A stretch of DNA of 64,000 nucleotides from Helicobacter pylori. Its GTDB lineage: Bacteria > Campylobacterota > Campylobacteria > Campylobacterales > Helicobacteraceae. Position numbers and translations under genes: made by a program. The DNA lies in contig NZ_CP071935.1 in assembly GCF_030062585.1 (NCBI RefSeq), positions 1,256,627-1,320,626 of the forward strand. Direction: 5' to 3'. The notes under the pieces were generated by a model, which was not told where the DNA came from, ran no database searches, and saw only the letters and a list, made by a program, of their open reading frames with translations. Each line of letters opens with the position of its first letter. Position 1 is the first letter of the stretch. Below are positions 43,995 to 52,937 of the stretch, piece by piece.

Positions 43995-44636
43995 ATGTTT
44001 ACATTACGAGAGTTGCCTTTTGCTAAAGACAGCATGGGAGATTTTTTAAGCCCTGTGGCGTTTGATTTCCACCATGGGAAACACCATCAAACTTATGTGA
44101 ATAATTTGAACAATCTCATCAAAGGCACGGATTTTGAGAAAAGTTCTTTGTTTGATATTTTGACGAAGTCTAGCGGAGGCGTGTTCAATAACGCCGCTCA
44201 AATTTACAACCACGATTTTTATTGGGATTGCTTAAGCCCGAAAGCGACTGCTTTAAGCGATGAGTTAAAAGGGGCTTTAGAAAAAGATTTTGGCTCACTA
44301 GAAAAATTTAAAGAAGACTTCATTAAGAGTGCGACCACTTTGTTTGGCTCCGGTTGGAATTGGGCGGCGTATAATTTAGACACTCAAAAAATTGAAATCA
44401 TTCAAACCAGCAACGCTCAAACCCCAGTCACGGATAAAAAAGTGCCGCTTTTAGTGGTGGATGTGTGGGAGCATGCTTATTACATTGATCACAAAAACGC
44501 ACGCCCTGTGTATTTGGAAAAATTCTATGGGCATGTCAATTGGCATTTCGTTTCTCAATGCTATGAGTGGGCGAAAAAAGAAGGCTTAGGATCAGTGGAT
44601 TACTACATCAATGAGTTGGTGCATAAAAAAGCTTAA
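43995..44636 (+). CDS. sodB: Iron superoxide dismutase
   Basis: 213 residues. Metal ligands appear in FHHGKHHQTYV (His near 27), IYNHDFYWDC (His near 76) and VDVWEHAYYID (Asp and His), the Fe-SOD arrangement; FGSGWNWAAYN is the usual SodB aromatic stretch. Cytoplasmic/periplasmic boundary enzyme converting superoxide to peroxide, the only SOD of the species. ATG is preceded by AAGGAG. Followed by a strong hairpin terminator that abuts cmoA. Recalled as HP0389. The C-terminus has a basic tail (VHKKA). Confidence 0.98.
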   Translation: MFTLRELPFAKDSMGDFLSPVAFDFHHGKHHQTYVNNLNNLIKGTDFEKSSLFDILTKSSGGVFNNAAQIYNHDFYWDCLSPKATALSDELKGALEKDFGSLEKFKEDFIKSATTLFGSGWNWAAYNLDTQKIEIIQTSNAQTPVTDKKVPLLVVDVWEHAYYIDHKNARPVYLEKFYGHVNWHFVSQCYEWAKKEGLGSVDYYINELVHKKA

Positions 44637-44653
44637 GCGTTATTTTGCATAGA

Positions 44654-44688
44654 GTGGTTTAAAGGTTTTTAAACCACGCTTCTTTTTT
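44654..44688 (+). terminator. Strong intrinsic terminator after sodB
   Basis: Perfect 10-bp stem (GTGGTTTAAA at 44654-44663 with TTTAAACCAC at 44668-44677) and a 4-nt loop, then a T-rich tract (44680-44688). The tract ends only 2 bp before the cmoA ATG. Confidence 0.9.
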
Positions 44689-44690
44689 GA

Positions 44691-45422
44691 ATGAAAGACA
44701 CTCTGTTTAATCAATCCCTAAACAAACGCTTTTGTTTTGATGAGAAAGTCGCCCATGTTTTTGACGACATGCTGGAGCGTTCCATCCCCTATTATCATGA
44801 AATGTTGGATTTGGGAGCGTATTTTATCGCTCAAAACTTAAAAGAAAATATCTATCCTAAGCCCTTGCCTAAGCCCTTGATTTATGATTTGGGCTGTTCT
44901 ACCGGAAACTTTTTCATTGCACTTAACCAACAAATCCAACAAGATATTGAGCTTGTAGGGATTGACAATTCCATGCCCATGCTCAAAAAAGCGCAAGAAA
45001 AATTAAAAGATTTTAACAATGTCCGTTTTGAATGCATGGATTTTTTAGAGGTTGAGTTTAAAGAAGCGAGCGCGTTTTCATTGCTTTTTGTGTTGCAATT
45101 TGTCCGCCCCATGCAAAGAGAAGTGTTGCTCAAAAAGATTTATAACAGCCTTGCGTTGAATGGGGTTTTATTGGTGGGCGAAAAGATCATGAGCGAAGAT
45201 CGGATATTAGACAAGCAAATGATAGAGCTATACTACCTTTATAAACAAAATCAGGGTTATAGCCACAATGAAATCGCTTTCAAAAGGGAAGCGTTAGAAA
45301 ATGTGCTTGTGCCTTATAGTTTAAAAGAAAATGTCGCTCTTTTAGAAAGCGTGGGGTTTAAGCATGTGGAAGCGCTGTTTAAATGGGTGAATTTCACGCT
45401 GTTAGTTGCCAGAAAAACATGA
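44691..45422 (+). CDS. cmoA: Carboxy-SAM synthase CmoA
   Basis: 243 residues. Class I methyltransferase fold with [11 protein letters not shown] as motif I and [10 protein letters not shown] as motif II. CmoA converts SAM and prephenate to carboxy-S-adenosylmethionine, the donor used by CmoB to make cmo5U34 in tRNA. N-terminal [20 protein letters not shown] is the diagnostic CmoA segment (in part). The ATG lies directly behind the sodB terminator, leaving no room for a ribosome site; translation from readthrough or a weak site is likely. The partner CmoB is at 10382-11167. Recalled as HP0388. Confidence 0.92.
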   Translation: MKDTLFNQSLNKRFCFDEKVAHVFDDMLERSIPYYHEMLDLGAYFIAQNLKENIYPKPLPKPLIYDLGCSTGNFFIALNQQIQQDIELVGIDNSMPMLKKAQEKLKDFNNVRFECMDFLEVEFKEASAFSLLFVLQFVRPMQREVLLKKIYNSLALNGVLLVGEKIMSEDRILDKQMIELYYLYKQNQGYSHNEIAFKREALENVLVPYSLKENVALLESVGFKHVEALFKWVNFTLLVARKT

Positions 45423-45457
45423 GTTTTTTGAAATAATATATAAAAACATGAGTTTTT
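45413..45457. repeat. 16-bp direct repeat spanning the cmoA and priA 3' ends
   Basis: AAAAACATGAGTTTTT occurs at 45413-45428 and 45442-45457. The first copy contains the cmoA TGA stop, the second enters the priA stop on the other strand. Confidence 0.9.
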
Positions 45458-47315
45458 AAAAAATATCCACAGGATCCATATTCACGCTACAAGGGATATT
45501 GGGGGCGGTTTTTAAAAACGCATGCACGCTTTTGATTAGGCTTAAAGGGTTTTTGGAACGCAACAAAATAAGGTAGCGATAAGAAGAGGCGATTTTTTCA
45601 ATGGGGGCTTTGAAATTAGAGAGCGTTACGCCCTTTTCTAAACACGAAGAAAGGGTTTGGGAGGCTTTTAGGCTCAATTGTTGGGCTTTTTCTTCGTTTT
45701 TATGCTTAAACTCTAACAAACACAGCCTTGAAAAAGGCGGATAGAGTTCGCACCTTTCTTGCAATTCGTATTGTAAAAAATCTTCATAATCTTCTAAGAA
45801 ATTTTCTAATAGATCCGTTTCGGTGCTTTGAATGAACACTTGGCCAGAAATTTGCCTACCACTCCTCCCAGCGATTTGATAAAGTAACGACACGCCTTCT
45901 TCTAAAGCCCTGTAACTATTAGATTTAATGATATTGTCTATGCCTAAAACAACCGCTAAACTCACTTTAGCGTAATCATGCCCCTTGCTTATCATTTGAG
46001 TGCCGATTAAGATATTGGTTTTTTGAGCGTTGAAATCGTTTAAAATATTGTGGAGTTTTTTTTGCGTGCTGGTGTGATCTTTATCTAAGATCGCTATTTT
46101 AGCCCCCTCTAAAAGGCTCTCTAATTCCTTTAATACTTGCATGGTGCCTATCCTTTTACCCACTAAAACTTCGCTTTGGCATGCGCTGCAAATTTTAGGG
46201 ATAGGGCTTGAAAAATGGCAATAATGGCACATGAGTTTGTTGGTTTTTAAATGCAAACTCATATTCACGCTGCAAAAAGGGCATTGAACGCTTTTATAGC
46301 AATTTTGGCACAGCAAGGTTTTAAAATTAGCCCTTGTAGGCACAAAAATAATGGCTTGCTCGTTTTTGTCTATCACTTGTTGCAGTGCTTCTAGGAGTTT
46401 GGGCGTGATAAAACGCTCGGTTTTTTCAAAAATAATGTTTTTTTGCGTGGGGGTGTAGCGCCCCTTTAAGCGCACTAAAGCCTTATCTTTAAAGCGTTTA
46501 TAACTACTCAAACTTGGCGTAGCAGAGCCTAAGATCACTTGAATAGGGAATTTATGGGATAAATACAAGCATAAATCCCTAGCGTTATACATAGGGCTTT
46601 GATGGGATTTATAAGAAAAGTCATGCTCTTCATCTACAACGATTAAACCCAACTCCTTAAGGGGTAAAAACAACGCGCTTCGTGTACCTACCACTAATTT
46701 GATTTCTTGCGAATAAAGCTTTTCTAAAAATTGTTTTTTTTGGGTTTGAGAGAGTTTGCTATGCCACAAGCCTAAATTTTCTTTAAAGACCCTTTTAAGG
46801 CGTTGTTGCATTTGAGGGGTGAGAGCGATTTCTGGCACTAACAATAAAGCGCTTTTTTTTTGCTCTAAAGTTTGAGCGATTGCATGCATATAAATTTCGG
46901 TTTTCCCGCTGCCCGTATCGCCAAAGAGCAAGCTTGCTGGATGTTTTTGCAATTCTTTTAAAGCGTTGGTTTGCGTTTGGCTTAATATATTAAGAACAGG
47001 CTCAATTTTTTCTAACCCCACTAAATCGCATTCTTTAAAAGGGGCAAAAAGGCTTAAGACTGAAGAAAGATTGGCCGAGTAATATTGAGCGATAAAAATA
47101 GCGAGCTCCATTTGAAAAGGGAGTAAAAAATAAGGGGTTTTTTCCAATTCTAGGCATTCAAAAGAGGGTTTTGAAACTTCTTCAAGAACGACGCCCAAAA
47201 GCGTTTTATTCCTTAAATGGATATTGACTAACGCCCCTTTAAGGTGTCGCTCTTTAGAAAAGTAAGTTAAAGGGGGGGTTTTATTTTTTAAGGGAGCGAT
47301 TAAGTGATAGAACAT
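45456..47315 (-). CDS. priA: Primosomal protein N' (PriA helicase)
   Basis: 619 residues, about 110 shorter than E. coli PriA. Walker A GDTGSGKT, Walker [16 protein letters not shown], helicase motif LGSATPS, and the eight-Cys zinc-binding module ([13 protein letters not shown], then CHYC and CSAC) between helicase lobes are intact. N-terminal 3'-DNA-binding region is short. Reloads the replicative helicase at stalled forks. Its start overlaps the 78-residue gene by 16 bp, indicating coupling. Recalled as HP0387. Confidence 0.96.
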   Translation of the reverse strand: MFYHLIAPLKNKTPPLTYFSKERHLKGALVNIHLRNKTLLGVVLEEVSKPSFECLELEKTPYFLLPFQMELAIFIAQYYSANLSSVLSLFAPFKECDLVGLEKIEPVLNILSQTQTNALKELQKHPASLLFGDTGSGKTEIYMHAIAQTLEQKKSALLLVPEIALTPQMQQRLKRVFKENLGLWHSKLSQTQKKQFLEKLYSQEIKLVVGTRSALFLPLKELGLIVVDEEHDFSYKSHQSPMYNARDLCLYLSHKFPIQVILGSATPSLSSYKRFKDKALVRLKGRYTPTQKNIIFEKTERFITPKLLEALQQVIDKNEQAIIFVPTRANFKTLLCQNCYKSVQCPFCSVNMSLHLKTNKLMCHYCHFSSPIPKICSACQSEVLVGKRIGTMQVLKELESLLEGAKIAILDKDHTSTQKKLHNILNDFNAQKTNILIGTQMISKGHDYAKVSLAVVLGIDNIIKSNSYRALEEGVSLLYQIAGRSGRQISGQVFIQSTETDLLENFLEDYEDFLQYELQERCELYPPFSRLCLLEFKHKNEEKAQQLSLKASQTLSSCLEKGVTLSNFKAPIEKIASSYRYLILLRSKNPLSLIKSVHAFLKTAPNIPCSVNMDPVDIF

Positions 47316-47536
47316 GATGAGATTTTTTCTAAAAGCTTTTTGAGTTCATTGTGCAAATACTCGTTTTGACAACTTTCATGCAAATAATCCTTTAAAAGCT
47401 CTAAAGCGTTTAATTCTTGGTTATGGAAACGCTCCTTTAGGGTGCGTTTCATCTCATCGCTAAAGGTGTTATTGAGAGAGATTTTATAGCGTTTGCCTGA
47501 ATAAGTGATTTCTAAGCTATCGTTTTCTAAAGACAT
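47300..47536 (-). CDS. Small protein upstream of priA, 78 residues
   Basis: One strand-like N-terminus ([15 protein letters not shown]), then helices rich in Leu, Glu and Asn (LERFHNQ and [14 protein letters not shown] segments) and two Cys near the end. The layout, short beta hairpin plus helices, recalls ZapA-type division proteins, but the match is weak. Overlaps priA by 16 bp. Recalled as HP0386. Confidence 0.7.
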   Translation of the reverse strand: MSLENDSLEITYSGKRYKISLNNTFSDEMKRTLKERFHNQELNALELLKDYLHESCQNEYLHNELKKLLEKISSCSIT

Positions 47537-47548
47537 GTTTTTAATGGT

Positions 47549-47779
47549 TTATGACAATAAATCAGAGATTTTGTCATAAAGACCTTGAATGCCCTTATCT
47601 TTAGCGCTCAATTCATCGTATAAAATAGCGATTTGAATGTCTTTTTCTTCATTTTGCGCATTCAAGGTGGTGTTTGCTTGGCGTAAAGCGTTCAACTCTT
47701 CTTCTTGTTTTTGGATTTTTTCAATCAATTCATCAATTTTAGCGCCCAACTGGTTTAACAAACTTAAAGATTGCATCAT
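47549..47779 (-). CDS. Small coiled-coil protein, 76 residues
   Basis: Almost entirely helical heptads (LNQLGAKIDELIEKIQKQEEEL and a Leu/Ile/Asp-rich second half). No Cys, no membrane segment. Size and pattern are like ZapB or SlyX-type coiled coils; together with the 78-residue neighbour a ZapA/ZapB-like pair can be imagined but not shown. First gene of the minus-strand trio ending in priA. Recalled as HP0385. Confidence 0.7.
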   Translation of the reverse strand: MMQSLSLLNQLGAKIDELIEKIQKQEEELNALRQANTTLNAQNEEKDIQIAILYDELSAKDKGIQGLYDKISDLLS

Positions 47780-47978
47780 AAGCCTTTCATGGTTTTTAAA
47801 AGTTATTATATCAAAGCTATTAAATTATCGCAAAATACCCCTATCCCCTTAAGGTAATGGCTTTTACTATAAAATAAAGTAACTAAAACCCCATGTTTTA
47901 AACCATTCTTATGGCGGTATTTGGTATTTTTGATTACCATAAAGCAACAAGACAGAAAGCTTGACATGGGAGTGGTGA

Positions 47979-48725
47979 ATGCAAAAAAGTATATTAAAAA
48001 TGACTCTGTTGTTGGTTTTCCTCTTTTTAAGAAACGCTGTTGGTTTAGAGGATAAAAAAGCCGATCCTAAAAGCGTTCAAAATACGCCCAAAAATTTACC
48101 CCCTATCCAATTAAGACTCAATGAAGTCCATGAAGAACTTATAGAAATGTTAGAAAATATGGGGAAAGGCACGCAGTATGAGTTCCCCAAAATCAAAGAA
48201 ATCCTGGAGCAAAGCGAAGAAGAATGGCTCAAAGTCGCCCATGAAGAATGCGTGGCGTTAGTCATGCTAATAAGCCCTAAGGCTTCTATTGAAAACAGCC
48301 CGATTTATAAGAATTGCTATGAAGCTTATGTGAAGCAAAGAATCCATGATTTATATGATTTTTATATAGAAAGCAAAAAGGTGAAAAGAAAAATCAAAAA
48401 AGCCCATAAGCAAGAGACCGCTATTAATCAATCCCAGCCTTTAAAAAAAGAACCGCCTAAAAGCGAGAATAAAAAGAGCTTAGTAAAACCTAGCTTAAAA
48501 GATGCGAGTGTCCCTAAAGGGTATTACTTGCAAATTGGAGCTTTTTTGAACGCGCCCAGTAAGGATTTTTTGCAAACGCTCAAAACTTTCCCTTACCAAA
48601 TAAAGAAAAAAGACTCCCTCACGCATTATTTGATTGGCCCTTATAAAACGAAAGAAGAAGCCCTAAAACAGCTTGAAAATGCGGCTAAAAGTTTTAAAAA
48701 TAAGCCTGTGTTGGTGGAAAAGTAA
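47979..48725 (+). CDS. SPOR-domain protein with signal peptide
   Basis: 248 residues. N-terminal signal or anchor (KMTLLLVFLFLRNAVG), a helical charged middle rich in Lys/Glu with two Cys (HEECVAL and KNCYEAY), a basic Lys/Pro linker, and a C-terminal SPOR domain (YYLQIGAFLN to GPYKTKEEALKQL) of about 70 residues. SPOR domains bind denuded glycan strands of septal peptidoglycan. It may localise at the division site; H. pylori has few SPOR proteins. Recalled as HP0384. Confidence 0.85.
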   Translation: MQKSILKMTLLLVFLFLRNAVGLEDKKADPKSVQNTPKNLPPIQLRLNEVHEELIEMLENMGKGTQYEFPKIKEILEQSEEEWLKVAHEECVALVMLISPKASIENSPIYKNCYEAYVKQRIHDLYDFYIESKKVKRKIKKAHKQETAINQSQPLKKEPPKSENKKSLVKPSLKDASVPKGYYLQIGAFLNAPSKDFLQTLKTFPYQIKKKDSLTHYLIGPYKTKEEALKQLENAAKSFKNKPVLVEK

Positions 48726-48764
48726 TCGTTTTAACTATCCTTATTTGAAAATAAATTTATAGTT

Positions 48765-49289
48765 TTATTGGATTTGATAAAGCCACATGGCTATTAGCGC
48801 GACAAACAAACTCGCACCCAAAAACGCATAGCCTATCATTTTATAAAGGGGGATAAAATTTTTTTGAATTTCTTCTTCTGCGATAATGATTTTAGAAACC
48901 CCTAAGCGGTTAGTTGGGGCGCTGTCTGTGAGATAAAAGCCCTGTTTTTTAAGCGCGAAATAAGGGGTTTTGATCAAGGCGTCATTTTTAAAAGAGGCCA
49001 CAAACGCCCCGATATTAGAAAACTTGACTTTGTTATCCGCATCTAATAAGACAAAGGGGGTGTTTTTGAATCGTTCTTCTAAGATTTTTAAAGGCTCTAA
49101 AGAAGAGGCATTATTTAATTCTAAAAGGCTTTTAGCGATCGCATCAGCGGTGTATTGCATGCGTATTTGGGTGTTTTCTAAAAGGTTATTTTTCGCATAA
49201 AAGAAAAATAACGCTAACAAAACCCCCACTAAAAGCAAGGTAGAAAGAGTATAAACGATTAAAAAACGCTTTTTAAAAGAATAGGGCAT
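48765..49289 (-). CDS. Sensor-kinase-like membrane protein lacking kinase domains
   Basis: 174 residues from the ATG at 49289 (AAAAAGG upstream); a start 12 codons earlier is less likely. Layout: basic N-terminus (SFKKRF), TM1 (LIVYTLSTLLLVGVLLALFFFY), a 110-residue extracytoplasmic domain with the VLLDADNKVKFSN strand-turn-strand typical of Cache/PAS-like sensors, and TM2 (YAFLGASLFVALIAMWLY). It then ends at IQ, where a HAMP or kinase would begin. No frameshift remnant of a kinase follows within the 40 bp to the SPOR gene. Looks like a sensor with output domains deleted. Recalled as HP0383. Confidence 0.75.
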   Translation of the reverse strand: MPYSFKKRFLIVYTLSTLLLVGVLLALFFFYAKNNLLENTQIRMQYTADAIAKSLLELNNASSLEPLKILEERFKNTPFVLLDADNKVKFSNIGAFVASFKNDALIKTPYFALKKQGFYLTDSAPTNRLGVSKIIIAEEEIQKNFIPLYKMIGYAFLGASLFVALIAMWLYQIQ

Positions 49290-49409
49290 GACAAACCTTT
49301 TTGTTGGTAGCGGGTTGGATAACACAGCTTTTTATAATTGGATTAAAAACGCTAGCCTCCTTTTTCTACCATACTTATTTAATTTTATGGTAAATTTTTG
49401 AAAAATTGT

Positions 49410-49415
49410 TATAAT
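49410..49415 (+). promoter_or_regulatory. -10 box of the M48 protease gene
   Basis: TATAAT preceded by ATTGT; a start near 49422 gives a leader of about 40 nt to the chosen ATG. Confidence 0.55.
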
Positions 49416-49461
49416 TCCTACACTTTTATTGGTAAATTTAATGGAGAAAGGAGTTTGGAAT

Positions 49462-50685
49462 ATGCTTGACATATGGATAGATATGATAATTTGTATTTTT
49501 TATTTGCTCTTTTTTACGACTCCTTACATTGTAGGCGATATTTTGCAATTGAAATTTATCCGTCAAAAGCTCTGCGAGAAGCCTGTTTTACTCCCACAAA
49601 AGGATTATGAAGAAGCGGGAAATTATGCCATTAGGAAAATGCAATTATCCATTATTTCTCAAATTTTAGACGGGATAATCTTTGCTGGTTGGGTCTTTTT
49701 TGGTTTGACGCATTTAGAAGATTTGATGCATGATTTAAACCTTTCTGAAACGCTAGGTTACTTGGTGTTTGCCTTGTTGTTTTTAGCGATTCAAAGCGTT
49801 TTATCCTTACCCATTAGCTACTACACCACCATGCATTTGGATAAGGAATTTGGCTTTTCTAAAGTGAGCTTGTCGTTGTTTTTTAAGGATTTTTTCAAAG
49901 GGTTATCGCTCACTTTAAGCGTGGGGTTGTTGTTGATTTACACCCTTATTATGATTATTGAGCATGTGGAACATTGGGAGATTAGCTCGTTTTTTGTCGT
50001 GTTTGTTTTTATGATACTGGCTAATCTTTTTTACCCTAAAATCGCCCAGCTTTTCAACCAATTCACCCCCTTGAATAACCGGGATTTGGAAAGTCAAATT
50101 GAGAGCATGATGGATAAGGTGGGTTTTAAATCCGAAGGTATCTTTGTGATGGACGCTAGCAAGAGGGATGGGCGTTTGAACGCGTATTTTGGGGGATTGG
50201 GTAAAAACAAGCGGGTGGTGTTGTTTGACACTTTGATCTCTAAAGTTGGGACAGAAGGGCTTTTAGCCATTTTAGGGCATGAATTAGGGCATTTTAAAAA
50301 TAAGGATTTGTTGAAAAGTTTAGGGATTATGGGAGGCTTGCTCGCTCTTGTTTTTGCTTTGATCGCTCATTTGCCACCGTTGGTTTTTGAAGGCTTTAAC
50401 GTTTCACAAACGCCAGCGAGTTTGATTGCGATTTTACTCTTGTTTTTGCCGGTATTTTCTTTTTACGCTATGCCTTTGATCGGGTTTTTTAGCCGAAAGA
50501 ATGAATACAATGCGGACAAATTTGGGGCGAGTTTAAGCTCTAAAGAGGTTTTAGCCAAAGCGTTAGTGTCTATTGTGAGCGAAAATAAAGCGTTCCCCCA
50601 TTCGCACCCTTTTTATGTTTTCTTGCATTTCACGCACCCACCCCTATTAGAGCGCTTGAAAGCTTTGGATTATGAAATTGAATGA
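49462..50685 (+). CDS. M48-family membrane zinc protease (Ste24/HtpX-like)
   Basis: 407 residues from the ATG at 49462 (AAAGGAG at 49447-49453); earlier ATG and TTG codons at 49441 and 49429 lie before the ribosome site. Multiple membrane helices, then the zinc motif HELGH (273-277) inside a short hydrophobic loop, and the third ligand Glu in KNEYNADKFGA. The arrangement with helices on both sides is that of Ste24p/CAAX proteases rather than the shorter HtpX. Substrates unknown in bacteria. The stop overlaps prmC by 4 bp (ATGA). Recalled as HP0382. Confidence 0.9.
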   Translation: MLDIWIDMIICIFYLLFFTTPYIVGDILQLKFIRQKLCEKPVLLPQKDYEEAGNYAIRKMQLSIISQILDGIIFAGWVFFGLTHLEDLMHDLNLSETLGYLVFALLFLAIQSVLSLPISYYTTMHLDKEFGFSKVSLSLFFKDFFKGLSLTLSVGLLLIYTLIMIIEHVEHWEISSFFVVFVFMILANLFYPKIAQLFNQFTPLNNRDLESQIESMMDKVGFKSEGIFVMDASKRDGRLNAYFGGLGKNKRVVLFDTLISKVGTEGLLAILGHELGHFKNKDLLKSLGIMGGLLALVFALIAHLPPLVFEGFNVSQTPASLIAILLLFLPVFSFYAMPLIGFFSRKNEYNADKFGASLSSKEVLAKALVSIVSENKAFPHSHPFYVFLHFTHPPLLERLKALDYEIE

Positions 50686-51506
50686 CTCTTTCACAAGCCC
50701 TAAACAAAGCCAAAAAAGAATTATCGCAAAAAGGTTTTAGGGGGGGATTAGAGTCTGAAATTTTATTAGGCTTTGTCTTGCAAAAAGAAAGGGTTTTTTT
50801 GCACACGCATGCTTATTTAGAATTAAACCACGAAGAAGAGGCACGCTTTTTTGAACTGGTAGAAAAGCGTTTGAATGACTGCCCCATAGAATATTTATTG
50901 GAAAGCTGTGATTTTTATGGGCGCTCTTTTTTCGTGAATGAGCATGTTTTAATCCCACGGCCTGAAACGGAGATTTTAGTCAAAAAAGCCCTTGATATTA
51001 TTTCTCAATACCATTTAAAAGAAATAGGCGAAATAGGCATAGGGAGTGCTTGCGTGTCTGTTAGTTTGGCTTTAGAAAACCCAAAAATTTCCATTCATGC
51101 GAGCGATATTTCATTAAAAGCTTTAGAAGTGGCGTCCAAAAATATTGAACGCTTTAATTTAAAAGAGCGTGTTTTCTTAAAAAAAACGCGCCTTTGGGAT
51201 CGCATGCCAACGATACAAATGCTTGTCTCTAACCCGCCCTATATCGCTAAAAGTTATCCTTTGGAAAAATCCGTCCTCAAAGAACCGCACGAAGCCCTTT
51301 TTGGGGGGGTTAAAGGCGATGAAATCTTAAAAGAAATCGTTTTTTTAGCCGCTGGATTAAAAATCCCTTTTTTGGTTTGTGAAATGGGGTATGACCAGTT
51401 AAAAAGCTTGAAAGAATGCTTGGAATTTTGCGGTTATGATGCAGAGTTTTACAAGGATTTGAGCGGCTTTGATAGAGGGTTTGTGGGCGTTTTAAAAAGT
51501 TTTTAA
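50682..51506 (+). CDS. prmC: Release factor glutamine methyltransferase PrmC
   Basis: 274 residues; ATG overlaps the M48 protease stop. N-terminal helical domain, motif I diverged to EIGIGSACVSVSLAL, and the catalytic NPPY in VSNPPYIAKSYP. It methylates the GGQ glutamine of RF1 and RF2 to improve termination. The FYGRSFFVNEHVLIPRPETE segment is typical of PrmC. Coupled to the membrane protease without functional link. Recalled as HP0381 (hemK). Confidence 0.94.
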   Translation: MTLSQALNKAKKELSQKGFRGGLESEILLGFVLQKERVFLHTHAYLELNHEEEARFFELVEKRLNDCPIEYLLESCDFYGRSFFVNEHVLIPRPETEILVKKALDIISQYHLKEIGEIGIGSACVSVSLALENPKISIHASDISLKALEVASKNIERFNLKERVFLKKTRLWDRMPTIQMLVSNPPYIAKSYPLEKSVLKEPHEALFGGVKGDEILKEIVFLAAGLKIPFLVCEMGYDQLKSLKECLEFCGYDAEFYKDLSGFDRGFVGVLKSF

Positions 51507-51578
51507 GATAAGGTTAAAACTTAATTACCCTTTTAGTGTTACAATAAAAACACTTAAAACAATAAAGGAATGCCGCCC

Positions 51579-52925
51579 ATGTATGTTGAAAAAATCCTCC
51601 AATCTTTACAGAAAAAATACCCTTATCAAAAAGAGTTCCATCAAGCCGTTTATGAAGCTATCACTTCGTTAAAACCCCTTTTAGACAGCGATAAAAGCTA
51701 TGAAAAGCATGCGATTTTAGAGCGTTTGATTGAGCCTGAAAGGGAGATTTTTTTTAGAGTGTGTTGGCTAGATGATAACCATCAAATCCAAGTCAATCGG
51801 GGGTGTAGGGTTGAATTCAATTCGGCTATTGGCCCTTATAAGGGGGGTTTGAGATTCCACCCTAGCGTGAATGAAAGCGTGATCAAGTTTTTAGGCTTTG
51901 AGCAAGTGTTGAAAAATTCGCTCACCACTTTGGCTATGGGGGGTGCTAAGGGGGGGAGCGATTTTGACCCTAAAGGGAAGAGCGAGCATGAAATCATGCG
52001 TTTTTGCCAGGCGTTCATGAACGAATTATACCGCCACATTGGAGCCACGACTGATGTGCCAGCTGGGGATATTGGAGTGGGCGAAAGAGAGATTGGCTAT
52101 CTGTTTGGGCAATACAAAAAATTAGTCAATCGTTTTGAGGGCGTATTGACCGGTAAAGGACTCACTTATGGGGGGAGCTTGTGCAGAAAAGAAGCCACCG
52201 GCTATGGGTGCGTGTATTTTGCTGAAGAAATGTTGCAAGAAAGGAACAGCTCTTTAGAGGGCAAGGTTTGCAGCGTTTCTGGGAGCGGTAATGTCGCTAT
52301 TTATACCATTGAAAAATTGCTTCAAATAGGAGCCAAACCGGTAACGGCAAGCGATTCTAATGGCATGATTTATGATAAAGACGGCATTGATTTAGAGCTT
52401 TTGAAAGAGATTAAAGAAGCGCGTCGTGGGAGGATCAAGGAATACGTTTTAGAAAAAAAGAGCGCGAAATACACCCCAACAGAAAATTACCCCAAAGGGG
52501 GGAATGCAGTGTGGCATGTGCCTTGTTTTGCGGCTTTTCCTAGTGCGACTGAGAATGAATTGAGCGTTTTAGACGCTAAAACCCTCCTTTCTAATGGGTG
52601 TAAATGCGTGGCTGAAGGAGCGAACATGCCCTCAAGCAATGAAGCGATTGAATTGTTTTTGCAGGCTAAGATTTCTTATGGTATAGGCAAGGCGGCTAAT
52701 GCTGGAGGGGTGAGCGTGAGCGGCTTGGAAATGGCGCAAAATGCGAGCATGCACCCTTGGAGTTTTGAAGTGGTGGATGCGAAATTGCACCACATCATGA
52801 AAGAGATTTATAAGAATGTTTCTCAAACCGCTAAAGAGTTTAAAGATCCTACTAATTTCGTTTTAGGGGCTAATATCGCTGGTTTTAGAAAAGTGGCGTC
52901 TGCGATGATAGCGCAAGGGGTTTGA
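51579..52925 (+). CDS. gdhA: Glutamate dehydrogenase (NADP-type)
   Basis: 448 residues from the ATG at 51579; the ATG at 51570 touches the ribosome site (AAGGA at 51565-51569) and cannot be used. Substrate signature FHPSVNESVIKFLGFEQ, catalytic Lys in AMGGAKGGSDFDP, GAGN-like NAD(P) loop diverged to VSGSGNVAIY. Hexameric class I enzyme linking 2-oxoglutarate and ammonia to glutamate. Converges with futA at 12 bp. Recalled as HP0380. Confidence 0.97.
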   Translation: MYVEKILQSLQKKYPYQKEFHQAVYEAITSLKPLLDSDKSYEKHAILERLIEPEREIFFRVCWLDDNHQIQVNRGCRVEFNSAIGPYKGGLRFHPSVNESVIKFLGFEQVLKNSLTTLAMGGAKGGSDFDPKGKSEHEIMRFCQAFMNELYRHIGATTDVPAGDIGVGEREIGYLFGQYKKLVNRFEGVLTGKGLTYGGSLCRKEATGYGCVYFAEEMLQERNSSLEGKVCSVSGSGNVAIYTIEKLLQIGAKPVTASDSNGMIYDKDGIDLELLKEIKEARRGRIKEYVLEKKSAKYTPTENYPKGGNAVWHVPCFAAFPSATENELSVLDAKTLLSNGCKCVAEGANMPSSNEAIELFLQAKISYGIGKAANAGGVSVSGLEMAQNASMHPWSFEVVDAKLHHIMKEIYKNVSQTAKEFKDPTNFVLGANIAGFRKVASAMIAQGV

Positions 52926-52937
52926 TTACCCCCAATT

